Below are positions 1-9,739 of a stretch of 64,000 nucleotides of DNA, piece by piece. A program made the position numbers and the translations under genes. The notes beneath the pieces were generated by a model. The model was not told the DNA's origin. It was given only the letters and a program-made list of their open reading frames with translations, and ran no database searches. The stretch comes from Burkholderia seminalis DSM 23518 (GTDB taxonomy: Bacteria > Pseudomonadota > Gammaproteobacteria > Burkholderiales > Burkholderiaceae), in contig NZ_CADFDK010000016.1 in NCBI RefSeq assembly GCF_902832885.1, forward strand, positions 1 to 64,000, read 5' to 3'. Each line of letters starts with the position of its first letter. Within the stretch, counting starts at the first letter, position 1.

Positions 1-147
1 TGGACGAACCTGGTCGACCTGTACCGCGCGTTGGGCGGCGGCTGGATCCAGCACGCAGGCGAAACGCCGCGCGCGCCGGATGCGCCGGTCGACTACGACA
101 AGGCGGCTGCTCCGGCCGCTGCGTCGGCGGCCGCGACGAACGGGTAA
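1..147 (+). CDS. RND efflux outer-membrane lipoprotein (OprM/NodT family), C-terminal fragment
   Basis: Only the last 48 codons lie in the window, in frame from base 1. The stretch LVDLYRALGGGW is the characteristic C-terminal end of OprM/NodT-type outer-membrane channel proteins, which form the exit duct of tripartite RND drug-efflux pumps. It is followed by a low-complexity Ala/Pro-rich tail that ends at a TAA. The inner-membrane pump and adaptor genes would be expected upstream, outside the window. A strong hairpin terminator follows. The family call rests on one short motif. Confidence 0.75.
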   Translation, partial: WTNLVDLYRALGGGWIQHAGETPRAPDAPVDYDKAAAPAAASAAATNG

Positions 148-212
148 GTGCAACGAAGGGCAGGGGCGGCCAGCCGCGCCTGTCCCTGGAACCGGCTGTA
201 TGCGGAAACGAG

Positions 213-249
213 AACGCCACGGGCCACAATCCGTGGCGTTTTCTTTTTT
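213..249 (+). terminator. Rho-independent terminator after the efflux gene
   Basis: Arms AACGCCACGG and CCGTGGCGTT form a perfect 10-bp stem, followed by TTCTTTTTT. It lies 65 bases after the efflux stop codon and ahead of the next gene on the same strand. Confidence 0.85.
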
Positions 250-334
250 GTGTCCGCGCCGACGTGCCGGCAATCGCATCGGCGTTCCGCCCACCCGTCC
301 GGCGTCGTTCAACACGCGCAGGTACACTCGCTGC

Positions 335-898
335 ATGAAAACGACCCGGATCATCCTGCTCAACGGCGCGGGCAGTTCAGGCAAGACGTCGCTCGCGCAT
401 GCGCTCCAGGCGCTGCTGGCCAGCCCGTACCTGCACGTCCGGATGGATGCGTTTCTCGACATGCTGCCCGCGCGCTATCTGAACGACGCGGCCGGATTCA
501 CGTTTTCGTCGTTCGTCGAGGACGGCAGGAACGTGGTGTCGATCAGCAGCGGGCCGGTTGCCCGGCGAGCGATGCAGGGGATGCGCCACGCGATCGTCGC
601 GCTGGCGGAGCAGGGCAACAATCTGATCGTCGACGAGGTGCTGCTGGGCGACGAGAAGGCCGAGTACGCCCGTTTGCTGGCGCCGTTTACGGTCAGCCTG
701 GTCGGCGTCCACTGTCCGCTGGAGGTGCTCGAGGAACGGGAGCGGCGACGGGGCGATCGTCTCGCGGGGCTCGCGCGCTGGCAGTACGACAGGGTGCATG
801 CGGGCATGACCTGCGATGTGAGCGTCGATACCAGCACGGCCACGCCGGAGGCCTGCGCGCGAAACATCATGCGGGCGCTGGCGTTGCACGGAGGCTGA
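335..898 (+). CDS. Chloramphenicol phosphotransferase-like P-loop kinase
   Basis: 187 aa. A P-loop GAGSSGKT sits at about residues 11-18, followed by the sensor region with RMDAF and the late signature RERRRGDR...GLARWQYD typical of the chloramphenicol 3-O-phosphotransferase (CPT) family first described in Streptomyces venezuelae. Members phosphorylate hydroxyl groups on small molecules with ATP, and most proteobacterial homologues have no known substrate. The ATG at 335 puts the P-loop at the usual distance from the N-terminus; a longer in-frame extension upstream runs through the terminator and is not credible. It appears monocistronic, flanked by hairpin terminators on both sides. Whether it gives any antibiotic resistance cannot be judged from sequence. 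Confidence 0.85.
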   Translation: MKTTRIILLNGAGSSGKTSLAHALQALLASPYLHVRMDAFLDMLPARYLNDAAGFTFSSFVEDGRNVVSISSGPVARRAMQGMRHAIVALAEQGNNLIVDEVLLGDEKAEYARLLAPFTVSLVGVHCPLEVLEERERRRGDRLAGLARWQYDRVHAGMTCDVSVDTSTATPEACARNIMRALALHGG

Positions 899-970
899 CG
901 CGCGGCGCCTCGCGGGGGCGCGTACGTGGCGTCCACGGCGCCACGGCCGCGTGGGCCCAGCCGGGAACAA

Positions 971-1003
971 GCAAAACGCCACGGCATGCCGTGGCGTCTT
1001 GCG
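971..1003. terminator. Bidirectional terminator between convergent genes
   Basis: The inverted repeat ACGCCACGGCATGCCGTGGCGT lies between the stop of the CPT-like kinase and the stop of the convergent permease. A-rich sequence on one side and CTT on the other suggest it serves both strands. Confidence 0.7.
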
Positions 1004-1037
1004 TTATCGCGTCGCGCCGTCGTCCGGCGCGGGGCGA

Positions 1038-2414
1038 TCAGTGGTGCACGTCGGCGGGACGTCCGTCGAAGTCGTGTCCGGCGCGGCGGATCTCGCAGCG
1101 CGCATCCTTCTCGCCTTTCACGCCGTTGAACACGATGTTCAGGATCACGGCCGATGCCGACGCCAGCAGGATGCCGCTGTGCAGGATCGGCGCGAGCGCG
1201 GGCGGCAGCTTCGAGAAGAAGTGCGGCGACACGACCGGCACGAGGCCCATGCCGACGCTCACGGCGACGATGAACAGGTTGTGCGCGTTGTTCACGAAGT
1301 CGACCTTGGACAGTACCTTGATGCCGTTCGCGGCCACCATCCCGAACATCACGATGCCCGCGCCGCCGAGCACGAACGGCGGCACCGACGCGACGACCTG
1401 CGCCATCTTCGGGAACAGGCCGAGCAGCACGAGGATCACGCCGCCCGTCGCACACACGAACCGGCTCTTCACGCCCGTCACGCCGATCAGGCCGACGTTC
1501 TGCGAGAACGACGTATGCGGGAACGAGTTGAAGATGCCGCCGATCAGCGTGCCGAGGCCGTCGACGCGCAGGCCGCGCACCAGGCGCTCCTGGTTGACCG
1601 GGCGGTCGACCATGTCGCCGACCGCGAGGAACATGCCGGTCGATTCGATGAACGTGACGAACATCACCGTGACCATCGTCACGATCGACAGCGGGTCGAA
1701 GTGCGGCAGGCCGAAGTGGAACGGCATCACGAAGCCGACCCACGGCGCGTGTGCGACGCCGTCGGTATTCACGCGGCCGATCGCGAACGCGATCGCGAAG
1801 CCGGCGACGATGCCGAGCAGCACCGAGATGTTCGCGACGAAGCCGCGGCCGTACTTGTTGATCAGCAGGATCAGCGTCAACACGAGCAGCGACAGGCCGA
1901 GATAGACCGGGCTGCCGTACTCCGGGTTGCCGACGCCGCCGGCCGCCCAGTTGATGCCGACTTCCATCAGCGACAGCCCGATCACCGCGATCACGGTGCC
2001 GACGACCACCGGCGGGAAGAACCGCAACAGCTTGCCGATCATCGGCGCGAGCACGATGCCGATGATGCCGGCCGCGATCGTCGAACCGAAGATGTCGAGA
2101 ATGCCGAGGCCGGGGTTCGTGCCGATCGCGATCATCGGGCCGACCGCCGCGAACGTGCAGCCCATGATGACGGGCAGGCGGATCCCGAAGATCCACAGGC
2201 CCAGCGTCTGGATCAGCGTGGCGATACCGCACGAAAACAGGTCGGCGCTGATCAGGAACGCGATCTGGTCTTTCGGCAGCTTGAGTGCGGCGCCAACGAT
2301 AAGCGGCACGGCAACGGCGCCGGCGTACATGACGAGGACGTGCTGCAGGCCAAGCGTTACCAGCTTGCCGGTCGGCAGCACCTCATCGCACGGATGGACC
2401 GTGTTCGATTGCAT
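1038..2414 (-). CDS. NCS2-family nucleobase:cation symporter (uracil/xanthine permease)
   Basis: 458 aa, a polytopic inner-membrane protein rich in hydrophobic helices along its whole length. It carries NCS2/NAT hallmarks: the transporter motif region around QNVGLIGVTGV, and an upstream ESTGMFLAVGDM helix equivalent to the acidic substrate-contacting motif of XanQ and UraA. Such permeases import uracil or xanthine/uric acid with protons. The length matches the family. The ATG at 2414 was chosen because GGAG lies eight bases upstream; a longer in-frame extension to 2480 has no ribosome-binding site. The gene stands alone and converges on the CPT-like gene. Substrate (uracil versus xanthine) is not decidable here. 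Confidence 0.9.
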   Translation of the reverse strand: MQSNTVHPCDEVLPTGKLVTLGLQHVLVMYAGAVAVPLIVGAALKLPKDQIAFLISADLFSCGIATLIQTLGLWIFGIRLPVIMGCTFAAVGPMIAIGTNPGLGILDIFGSTIAAGIIGIVLAPMIGKLLRFFPPVVVGTVIAVIGLSLMEVGINWAAGGVGNPEYGSPVYLGLSLLVLTLILLINKYGRGFVANISVLLGIVAGFAIAFAIGRVNTDGVAHAPWVGFVMPFHFGLPHFDPLSIVTMVTVMFVTFIESTGMFLAVGDMVDRPVNQERLVRGLRVDGLGTLIGGIFNSFPHTSFSQNVGLIGVTGVKSRFVCATGGVILVLLGLFPKMAQVVASVPPFVLGGAGIVMFGMVAANGIKVLSKVDFVNNAHNLFIVAVSVGMGLVPVVSPHFFSKLPPALAPILHSGILLASASAVILNIVFNGVKGEKDARCEIRRAGHDFDGRPADVHH

Positions 2415-2853
2415 CTGTCTCACTCCATGATCTTGTTTTCGGGGTGATACGAAGTTATGCGGAATGAATCCACGCAACAAGAGCGCTGGGTACTATTCCG
2501 TTCTTTGCTGGTTCGATATGCCGTTTCGGCATGGAGCAGGGTGTCGATCATCGGGAAACTGCCGCAGGAGTGAGGTTCCCCGGTTTTATAGCCCTTCAAA
2601 ATAGCGCTGACCCCCGTGCCAAATATGCGCTGCTTTATGGTCTGTATCGGGCGGGCCGCATAGTGGCAAAAAGGACCGATGCAAATTCGTGCCGGGTTAA
2701 CCCGCTAACGCCCGCTTTTGCGTGCGGGTTGCGGCCCGGTGAAACCGGTCGGCCGGCCGCATGTCCGGCGCGCCGGCGTGGCGGCAAAAGCCGGGGCGCA
2801 CATCGCGATCCCGTTATCATCGACATCCGTTCATTCGAATTCGCCTACCCGTC
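2415..2853. other. Intergenic region between divergent permease and FGGY kinase
   Basis: About 440 bases with no convincing gene. It holds the promoters of both neighbours. A perfect 12-bp palindrome CGGGTTAACCCG at 2693-2704 and a nearby hairpin CCCGC-loop-GCGGG could be regulatory. Near the permease start the opposite strand reads ATAACTTCGTAT, a chance match to a loxP arm. No known riboswitch fold was recognised by eye. Confidence 0.5.
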
Positions 2854-4320
2854 ATGCGCCTGCTCGGAATCGACCTCGGCACCGGCTCCATCAAACTTGT
2901 CACGCTCGATGCAGATGGCGTCGAGCGGGCAGTCGCGAGCGAACCTTATGCGCTGTCGTCGCCGCAGCCCGGCTGGGCCGAGATCGCGCCCGATACGTGG
3001 TGGCAGGCGCTCGTGCGCGCGGCCGCGCGGCTGCCGGCCGGCGAGCGTGCGCAGGTCGCGGCGATCGGCTTCTCGGGCCAGATGCACGGCGTCGTGCTGA
3101 TCGACGCGGCCGGACAACCGGTGCGGCCCGCGCTGCTGTGGCCCGACACGCGCGCGGCGCGCGAAGCGGACGCGGCCGGCTGGCCCGTCGCCGGAGTGCC
3201 CGTCGCCGGATTGCCCGTCGCCCCGAACCCCGTCGCGCCCGGCATGGCCGGCCCGCTGCTGCGCTGGCTGGCCGCGCACGAACCCGATGCGCTGCGCGCC
3301 GCCCGTCGGGCCGTGCAGCCGAAGGACTGGCTGCGCATCGCGCTGGGCGGCGACGTCGCGGCCGACCCGAGCGACGCGTGCGCGACCGCGCTCGCGACGC
3401 CCGATGGCGCGTGGGATCGGGCATTGATCGAGGCGCTCGGCTTGCCGGCCGACTGCCTCGCGCCGGTGCGCGCGTCGACCGCGCGCGGCGGCACGCTCGG
3501 CGCGCAGGCCGCCGCGGCGCTCGGCCTGCCCGCCGGCGTGCCGCTGGCGACGGGCGCGGCCGACACGGCGTGCGCGGCGCTCGGCAGCGGATTGGTTGCC
3601 GCGGGCGACGCGCTGCTGACGACCGGCAGCGGCGGCCAGATCGTCGTGCTCGCGGATACGCTGCCGCCCGCGCGGCGCGGGCTGCACCGCTATCGCACCG
3701 CGGCCGGCGGCGGCTACTACACGATGGCCGCGATGCAGAACGTCGGGCTCGCGCTCGAAGCCGTTCGCGGCTGGCTGGGTTATGCGGGATGGGCCGACGC
3801 GTATGACGATGCGTTCGCGCGGCCGGCGTCCGAACGGCTGTGCTTCCTGCCGTACCTGACGGGGGAGCGTTCGCCGTGGATGAACCCCGACGCGCGCGGC
3901 GGCTGGCTCGGCCTCGGGCTCGGCGACACGCGCGGTGCGATGATGCGCGCGGCGTTCGAAGGCGTCGCGTTCGCGTTGCGTGCGGGGCTCGATGCGATCC
4001 GCGATGCCGACCGCCGCGACCCGGTGACGACGCTGCGTCTCGCGGGCGGCGGCTCGGTCGATCCGCGCTGGCGCCAGCTGCTCGCCGACGCGCTCGGCGC
4101 GTCGCTGCACGCGATCGACTGCCCGAATGCCGCGACGCGCGGTGCGGCGCTGCTCGCGGGCGTCGCGATCGGGCACTGGCGGGAAGACGCGTTGCGCGCG
4201 CTGGCGCCCGCCGCGTCGCCCGTCGCCGCGCCGCGCGAGGACCGCTCGCTGGCCGCGCGTCACGCGCGCTTCATCGATCTGTACGCGCGCACGGATGCAT
4301 GGTTCACGACGGGCGTTTAA
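2854..4320 (+). CDS. FGGY-family carbohydrate kinase (xylulokinase-like)
   Basis: 488 aa. N-terminal FGGY signature GIDLGTGSIKLVTLD with the ATP-phosphate-binding Asp/Thr, a substrate-loop region GFSGQMHG, the domain-2 motif TTGSGGQIVV, and PYLTGERSPWMNPDARG followed by AGGGSVDPRWRQLLAD, all as in xylulokinases. Kinases of this type phosphorylate D-xylulose or related ketoses/polyols. It differs from the second xylulokinase at 21773-23254 and lies outside that polyol cluster, so its substrate may differ. Around residues 110-130 there is an unusual Pro-Val-Ala repeat encoded by near-identical DNA repeats. The ATG at 2854 is chosen because the signature starts four residues later; the Shine-Dalgarno is weak. 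It seems monocistronic. Confidence 0.85.
   Translation: MRLLGIDLGTGSIKLVTLDADGVERAVASEPYALSSPQPGWAEIAPDTWWQALVRAAARLPAGERAQVAAIGFSGQMHGVVLIDAAGQPVRPALLWPDTRAAREADAAGWPVAGVPVAGLPVAPNPVAPGMAGPLLRWLAAHEPDALRAARRAVQPKDWLRIALGGDVAADPSDACATALATPDGAWDRALIEALGLPADCLAPVRASTARGGTLGAQAAAALGLPAGVPLATGAADTACAALGSGLVAAGDALLTTGSGGQIVVLADTLPPARRGLHRYRTAAGGGYYTMAAMQNVGLALEAVRGWLGYAGWADAYDDAFARPASERLCFLPYLTGERSPWMNPDARGGWLGLGLGDTRGAMMRAAFEGVAFALRAGLDAIRDADRRDPVTTLRLAGGGSVDPRWRQLLADALGASLHAIDCPNAATRGAALLAGVAIGHWREDALRALAPAASPVAAPREDRSLAARHARFIDLYARTDAWFTTGV
3178..3243 (+). repeat. In-frame tandem repeat GCCCGTCGCCGGA-like inside the FGGY kinase
   Basis: Four imperfect 15-bp units of the form G-CCCGTCGCC-GG(A/T)-TGCC encode Pro-Val-Ala-Gly steps (PVAGVPVAGLPVAPNPVAPG). 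The unit length keeps frame. Such a repeat is a candidate for length variation between strains. Confidence 0.7.
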
Positions 4321-4545
4321 ACTCGAACACTTGTTCTTTTGCGTCAGCCATGACGCATCGTGGCAAGCCGACGACCGTTTCCCGCACGCGGTGCGTGCCG
4401 GGAGCGGCGATCATGGCGAGCACGGGATTCCGTTGCGGTGCCGCGCACGATGCCGCGCGGCACGGCTTCGACAGCTTTGCATGGAACCCGGCGGGCGCCG
4501 CAGCGCGCACCCGGGCCGACCTCACAGACAGACAGGAGTGACACG

Positions 4546-5652
<1,107 letters not shown>

Positions 5653-5668
5653 GCGGGAGCGCACCGTC

Positions 5669-6517
5669 ATGCTCGAACTCGTTTCCTCGCATGCGTGCCA
5701 CGGCGGCGAGCAGCGCTTCTACCGTCACGATTCGGCGGCCATCGGCCTGCCGATGAAGTTCTCGGTGTACCTGCCGCCGCAGGCGGCGCACGGCCGCGTG
5801 CCGGCGCTGTTCTACCTCGCGGGCCTCACGTGTACCGACGAGACGTTCGCGATCAAGGGCGGCGCGCAGCAGTACGCGGCGCAGCACGGCATCGCGCTCG
5901 TGATGCCCGATACGAGCCCGCGCGGCGCGGGCGTGCCGGGCGAGACCGATGCGTGGGATTTCGGCGTCGGCGCGGGCTTCTACGTCGATGCGACCGAGGC
6001 GCCGTGGTCCGCGCATTACCGGATGGAGTCGTACGTGACGGGCGAGCTGCGCGCGCTCGTCGCGGCCGAGCTGCCGATCGACGGCGCGCGGCTCGGGATC
6101 TTCGGCCACTCGATGGGCGGGCACGGCGCGCTGACGCTCGCATTGCGCCATCCGGGCCTGTACCGGTCGGTGTCGGCGTTCGCGCCGATCGCCGCGCCGA
6201 CGCGCTGCCCGTGGGGCGAAAAGGCGTTCTCGGGCTACCTCGGCGACGATCGCGACGCCTGGAAGGCGCACGATGCGAGCGAGCTCGTCGCGCGCGCCGA
6301 TGCGCCGAAGTTCGCGGAAGGCATCCTCGTCGACCAGGGGCTGGCCGATCAATTCCTCGCGAACCAGCTGAATCCCGACGTGTTCGAGGCCGCCTGCGCG
6401 AAGGCCGGCCAGCCGCTGACGCTGCGTCGTCATCCGGGCTACGACCACGGCTACTACTTCATCTCGACGTTCATCGCCGATCACATTGCGCATCATGCGC
6501 GTGTGCTGGTTGGGTGA
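5669..6517 (+). CDS. fghA: S-formylglutathione hydrolase
   Basis: 282 aa serine hydrolase of the esterase D family. It cleaves S-formylglutathione to formate and glutathione, completing formaldehyde detoxification begun by the dehydrogenase directly upstream. The nucleophile elbow is GHSMGGHGAL; the conserved N-terminal block KFSVYLPP...LFYLAGLTCTDETF and the late HPGYDHGYYF with the catalytic His match the family, as does length. The start at 5669 follows a GGGAG with suitable spacing. It is co-transcribed with the dehydrogenase (16-base gap) and ends at a strong bidirectional hairpin. Confidence 0.95.
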   Translation: MLELVSSHACHGGEQRFYRHDSAAIGLPMKFSVYLPPQAAHGRVPALFYLAGLTCTDETFAIKGGAQQYAAQHGIALVMPDTSPRGAGVPGETDAWDFGVGAGFYVDATEAPWSAHYRMESYVTGELRALVAAELPIDGARLGIFGHSMGGHGALTLALRHPGLYRSVSAFAPIAAPTRCPWGEKAFSGYLGDDRDAWKAHDASELVARADAPKFAEGILVDQGLADQFLANQLNPDVFEAACAKAGQPLTLRRHPGYDHGYYFISTFIADHIAHHARVLVG

Positions 6518-6570
6518 GCGGAGAGGGAAGCCGGTCGCGCACGGGGCGCGCCGCACGAATTCGCGGGCAA

Positions 6571-6613
6571 TAAAAAACGCCGGCGCTGCCTTCGGGCACG
6601 CCGGCGTTTTGAC
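6571..6613. terminator. Bidirectional terminator between fghA and znuB
   Basis: Stem AACGCCGGCG (6576-6585) pairs with CGCCGGCGTT (6599-6608), with TTTT on the plus side and AAAAAA before it, so it can end both converging transcripts. Confidence 0.85.
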
Positions 6614-6630
6614 TTTGCGTCGGGCGGCGG

Positions 6631-7413
6631 TCAGTTGCGCCGCAACAGGCTCGCGCCGTACACGAGCGCCGACAGCGCGGTGATCCAGAAGCTCGTCGGC
6701 CAGTCGGTGTGATACGCGAGCACGATGCCGGCCCACGCCTCGAACAGTGCGAACAGCGCGGCGAGCAGCACGCCCGTCGACAAGCGCGTCGACACGTTCT
6801 GCGCGGCCGCGGCCGGCCCGACCAGCAGCGTGAACACGAGCAGCACGCCGACGATCTGCGTCGCCGCGGCCACCGCGAGCGCGCACACCGCGAGGAACAG
6901 CATCGACACCGTGCGCAGCGACACGCCCTTCGCTTCGGCCAGCTCGGGCTGCAGCGACGCGAACAGCAGCGGGCGCGCGATCAGCGCGAGCGCGGCGAGG
7001 CTCACCGCGCCGATGCCCGCGAGCACCGCGAGCGTGTCGTGGCTGACCGCGAGCACGTTGCCGAACAGCAGCGCGGTGACCTGCGTCGCGAACGACGTAT
7101 AGAAATGCAGGAACAGCAGGCCGAAGCCGAGCGCGCCCGACAGGATCACGCCGATCGCGACGTCGCGGCCCGCGAGCTTTTCGCCGAGCGCGCCCATCCC
7201 GATCCCGGCCGCGAGCGTGAAGCCGACCATTCCCCAGATCGGCGAGATGCCGAGCAGCACCGCGCCGGTCGCGCCGGTGAAGCCGACGTGCGACAGCGCG
7301 TGGCCGGCGAAGGTCTGCCCGCGCAGCACCAGGAAGTAGCCGACGATGCCCGCGAGCACCGCGACGATCCCCGACGCCGCGAAGGCGTTGATCATGAAGT
7401 CGTAGTCAAACAT
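6631..7413 (-). CDS. znuB: Zinc ABC transporter permease ZnuB
   Basis: 260 aa integral membrane protein of the ABC-3 family, with about eight hydrophobic helices. It is the permease of a high-affinity zinc importer. The conserved GHALSHVGFTGA segment near residue 40 and GVLLVFTLLVGPAAAA near residue 180 are family hallmarks. The ATG overlaps the end of the ATPase gene by eight bases, showing translational coupling. It is the last gene of the zur-znuA-znuC-znuB operon and runs into the terminator shared with fghA. Confidence 0.92.
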   Translation of the reverse strand: MFDYDFMINAFAASGIVAVLAGIVGYFLVLRGQTFAGHALSHVGFTGATGAVLLGISPIWGMVGFTLAAGIGMGALGEKLAGRDVAIGVILSGALGFGLLFLHFYTSFATQVTALLFGNVLAVSHDTLAVLAGIGAVSLAALALIARPLLFASLQPELAEAKGVSLRTVSMLFLAVCALAVAAATQIVGVLLVFTLLVGPAAAAQNVSTRLSTGVLLAALFALFEAWAGIVLAYHTDWPTSFWITALSALVYGASLLRRN

Positions 7414-8290
7414 CGTGCGAATGCCCGGGATGGGCGTGTCCGTGGTGGTGATGGCCGTGGCCGCCGCCGTGCGAGTGGCCGTCGTCGTCCTCGTGTTCGT
7501 GGTCGTGCTTCTCGATCTCGACGTCGCCCGACATCACGAAGATCTTGCCGTTCACGCGCATCACGTCGATCGGCGACCCGTAGAGCCGCGACAGCACGGG
7601 CTTCGTGATCACCTCGTCGACGGTGCCGAGCGCCGCGACGCCGTTGCCGAGATACAGCACGCGATCGAGCGCGTTCAGCAGCGGATTCAGTTCGTGCGCG
7701 GAGAACAGCACGGTGATGCCGAGCTCGCGCTGCACGGTGCGCACGAGCTCGACGACGCCGCGCTGGTGGTTCGGGTCGAGGCTGATCAGCGGCTCGTCGA
7801 GCAGCAGCAGCTTCGGATTGCCGAGCAGGCATTGCGCGAGCAGCAGGCGCTGCCGTTCGCCGCCCGACAGCTCGGACAGCGGCCGGCGCGCGAGCGTCGG
7901 GCCGCCGACGAGATCGAGCACGCGGTCGACGTCGCGGCGCGTGGCCGCGTTCGTGTGCGGCAGCCCCCAGCGGTGGCCGTCGGCGGCCATCGCGACGAAG
8001 TCGTAGCCGCGCATCCGGCGGTTCGCGAGGCCGCTCCTGATCTGCGGCATGTAGCCGATCGACGGATTGCCGCGCACGACCGGCACGCCGCCGACGGACA
8101 GCGTGCCGGCCGACACGGGCACGAGCCCGAGCACCGCGCGCATCAGCGTCGTCTTGCCCGCGCCGTTCGGCCCGAGCACGCCGACGAATTCGCCGGGCTC
8201 GATCGAGAAGCTGACGTCGCGCAGGATCGTGCGTCCGCCCAGTTCGAGCGTGACGCGATCGACGGCGAGTGCATGGGGAGTGGCGGTCAT
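7406..8290 (-). CDS. znuC: Zinc ABC transporter ATP-binding protein ZnuC with His-rich tail
   Basis: 294 aa. Walker A GPNGAGKT at residues 40-47, ABC signature LSGGERQ near 150, Walker B LLLLDEP near 172, and the switch His in FSAHELNPLL. It energises zinc import with ZnuB. The last 33 or so residues form an extreme His/Asp/Gly run (GHGHHHHGHAHPGHSH and HDHEHEDDDGHSH), a probable cytoplasmic zinc-binding tail not present in E. coli ZnuC. The start is the ATG at 8290, 14 bases after znuA; no good Shine-Dalgarno is visible, so coupling to znuA is likely. The gene is in frame with, but distinct from, a long spurious reading frame through znuA. Confidence 0.93.
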   Translation of the reverse strand: MTATPHALAVDRVTLELGGRTILRDVSFSIEPGEFVGVLGPNGAGKTTLMRAVLGLVPVSAGTLSVGGVPVVRGNPSIGYMPQIRSGLANRRMRGYDFVAMAADGHRWGLPHTNAATRRDVDRVLDLVGGPTLARRPLSELSGGERQRLLLAQCLLGNPKLLLLDEPLISLDPNHQRGVVELVRTVQRELGITVLFSAHELNPLLNALDRVLYLGNGVAALGTVDEVITKPVLSRLYGSPIDVMRVNGKIFVMSGDVEIEKHDHEHEDDDGHSHGGGHGHHHHGHAHPGHSHDV

Positions 8291-8304
8291 GTCGTTACGG
8301 TCGT

Positions 8305-9231
8305 TTATGGCTTGCCGGCGGAAAGCGCGGCGCCGAGCGCGTCGAGCTGGCCGGCCATCCATTGCTGGAAGGTCTTGCCGGCCGGCTGCGTCTCGGTGAC
8401 GCTGACGGTCGGCACGCCGCCGTCGCGCGCGATCTTCAGCATGCGCCTGGTCATCGGTTCTTCGGCCTGGCTGTTGTAGATCAGCACGCGCACCTGCTTC
8501 TTGCGCAGGTCGTTCTCGAACGCGGCGACGTCCTGCGCGCTGGCCTCGGTGTCGTTCATCGTCGCGAGCTGGAACCGCTGGTTGCGCATGTCGAGACCGA
8601 TCGCGTCGGACATGTAGCCGAATACCGGCTCGGTGGCCGTCACGGGCACGCCCTTGTACTTCGCGCGCAGCGCGGCGACCTGGTCGTCGACGGGCTTCAA
8701 CGACGCGACGAACTTCTGCAGGTTCGCATCGTATTCGGCCTTGTGCGCCGGATCGGCACGGCCGAGCTCGGCGGCGATCGCGCGCGCGGCGGCGGGCATC
8801 GTCGCCGGGTCGTACCACAGGTGCGGGTTGTCGCCGGCCTTCTTGCCGACGAGGTCGGCGACGACGATCGTCGCGCGCTTCGCCTGTTTCGACGCACCGA
8901 GCAGCTTGGCCATCCACGGGTCGTAGTCGGCGCCGTTGTAGATCACGACCTGTGCGTGCTGCAGCGCGCGAGCCGTCTTCGGGCTCGCTTCGAACAGGTG
9001 TGGATCCTGGTCGGGATTGCTGAGGATGCTCGTGACCGCGACGCGGCTGCCGCCGATCTGCGTCGCGACGTCGCCGTAGAAATTCTCGGCGGCGACGACG
9101 TTGACGGTCGCGGCCTGCGCGAACGCGGGCGCCGCGAGCGACAGCGCGGCGAACGTGGCGAACGCGGCGGCGACGCGGCGAACAGGCGACAGGGCACGCC
9201 GCGGCGTGCGGCGCTTCAGGGCAATGGACAT
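8305..9231 (-). CDS. znuA: Zinc ABC transporter periplasmic binding protein ZnuA
   Basis: 308 aa cluster-9 metal-binding protein (TroA/ZnuA type). A signal peptide with a basic N-terminus and hydrophobic core ends near APAFAQA (about residue 40). Metal-ligand regions include NPDQDPHLFEASP and GDNPHLWYDP, and a late DTEASAQDV acidic site. The His-rich acidic loop usual in gammaproteobacterial ZnuA is absent; the His-rich segment is instead on ZnuC. It delivers periplasmic zinc to ZnuBC. It is the second gene of the operon, 46 bases after the regulator gene. Confidence 0.92.
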   Translation of the reverse strand: MSIALKRRTPRRALSPVRRVAAAFATFAALSLAAPAFAQAATVNVVAAENFYGDVATQIGGSRVAVTSILSNPDQDPHLFEASPKTARALQHAQVVIYNGADYDPWMAKLLGASKQAKRATIVVADLVGKKAGDNPHLWYDPATMPAAARAIAAELGRADPAHKAEYDANLQKFVASLKPVDDQVAALRAKYKGVPVTATEPVFGYMSDAIGLDMRNQRFQLATMNDTEASAQDVAAFENDLRKKQVRVLIYNSQAEEPMTRRMLKIARDGGVPTVSVTETQPAGKTFQQWMAGQLDALGAALSAGKP

Positions 9232-9277
9232 GGAACTCCTCGTTGGAAGGGCGGCGCGTGCGCCGCGCGATTCGGCG

Positions 9278-9739
9278 TCAGCGCTGCGCGGGCTTGCGCT
9301 TGCAGTGTCCGCACAGGCCGCTCAGCTCGACGACCTGGTGGTGAACTTCGAAACCGTGCGCGGGTTCGCTCGCGGACAACTGCTTCGCGAGGTCGCCGCC
9401 GGGAATCTCGACGGTGTCGCCGCACGAATCGCAGATCAGGAACTGGCCTTCGTGCGGCACGCCGATCTCGCAGCATGCGAAGAACGCGTTCTTCGATTCG
9501 ATCCGGTGGATGAAGCCGTGCTCGACGAGGAAATCCAGCGCGCGATAGACGGTCGTCGGCGGCACGCGGCCGCGTTGCGGTTCGAGTTCGGCGAGCAGGT
9601 CGTACGCGCCGATCGGGCGCTGCGCGGCCAGCACGCGCTCGTAGACCTGGCGGCGCAGCGGCGTCCACGCGAGCCCGTGCTCGGCGGCGAATGCGTCGGC
9701 CCGGGACAGCCGGGCGTCAATGGACGATGAGGTAGCCAT
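9278..9739 (-). CDS. zur: Zinc-responsive Fur-family repressor Zur
   Basis: 153 aa Fur-superfamily protein. An N-terminal winged helix spans roughly 10-90 with the recognition segment RVPPTTVYRALDFL. Two CxxC pairs (CDSC and CGHC) make the structural zinc site, and the HxH region EVHHQVVEL is a sensory-metal site. Position as first gene of the znu operon makes Zur more likely than Fur. Zur with bound zinc represses zinc-uptake genes, so autoregulation of the whole operon is likely. A long-range dyad-like AT-rich stretch around 9771-9794 just upstream could hold its operator, but no clean Zur box was found. Confidence 0.9.
   Translation of the reverse strand: MATSSSIDARLSRADAFAAEHGLAWTPLRRQVYERVLAAQRPIGAYDLLAELEPQRGRVPPTTVYRALDFLVEHGFIHRIESKNAFFACCEIGVPHEGQFLICDSCGDTVEIPGGDLAKQLSASEPAHGFEVHHQVVELSGLCGHCKRKPAQR

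Noticed and set aside
148-1905. 585-codon frame crossing the CPT-like gene and antisense to the permease
   Set aside because: Low-complexity composition, crosses two terminators and opposes a clear permease gene.
2449-2460. ATACGAAGTTAT, a 12-base match to a loxP arm
   Set aside because: Only a single arm with no second arm or spacer; chance similarity.
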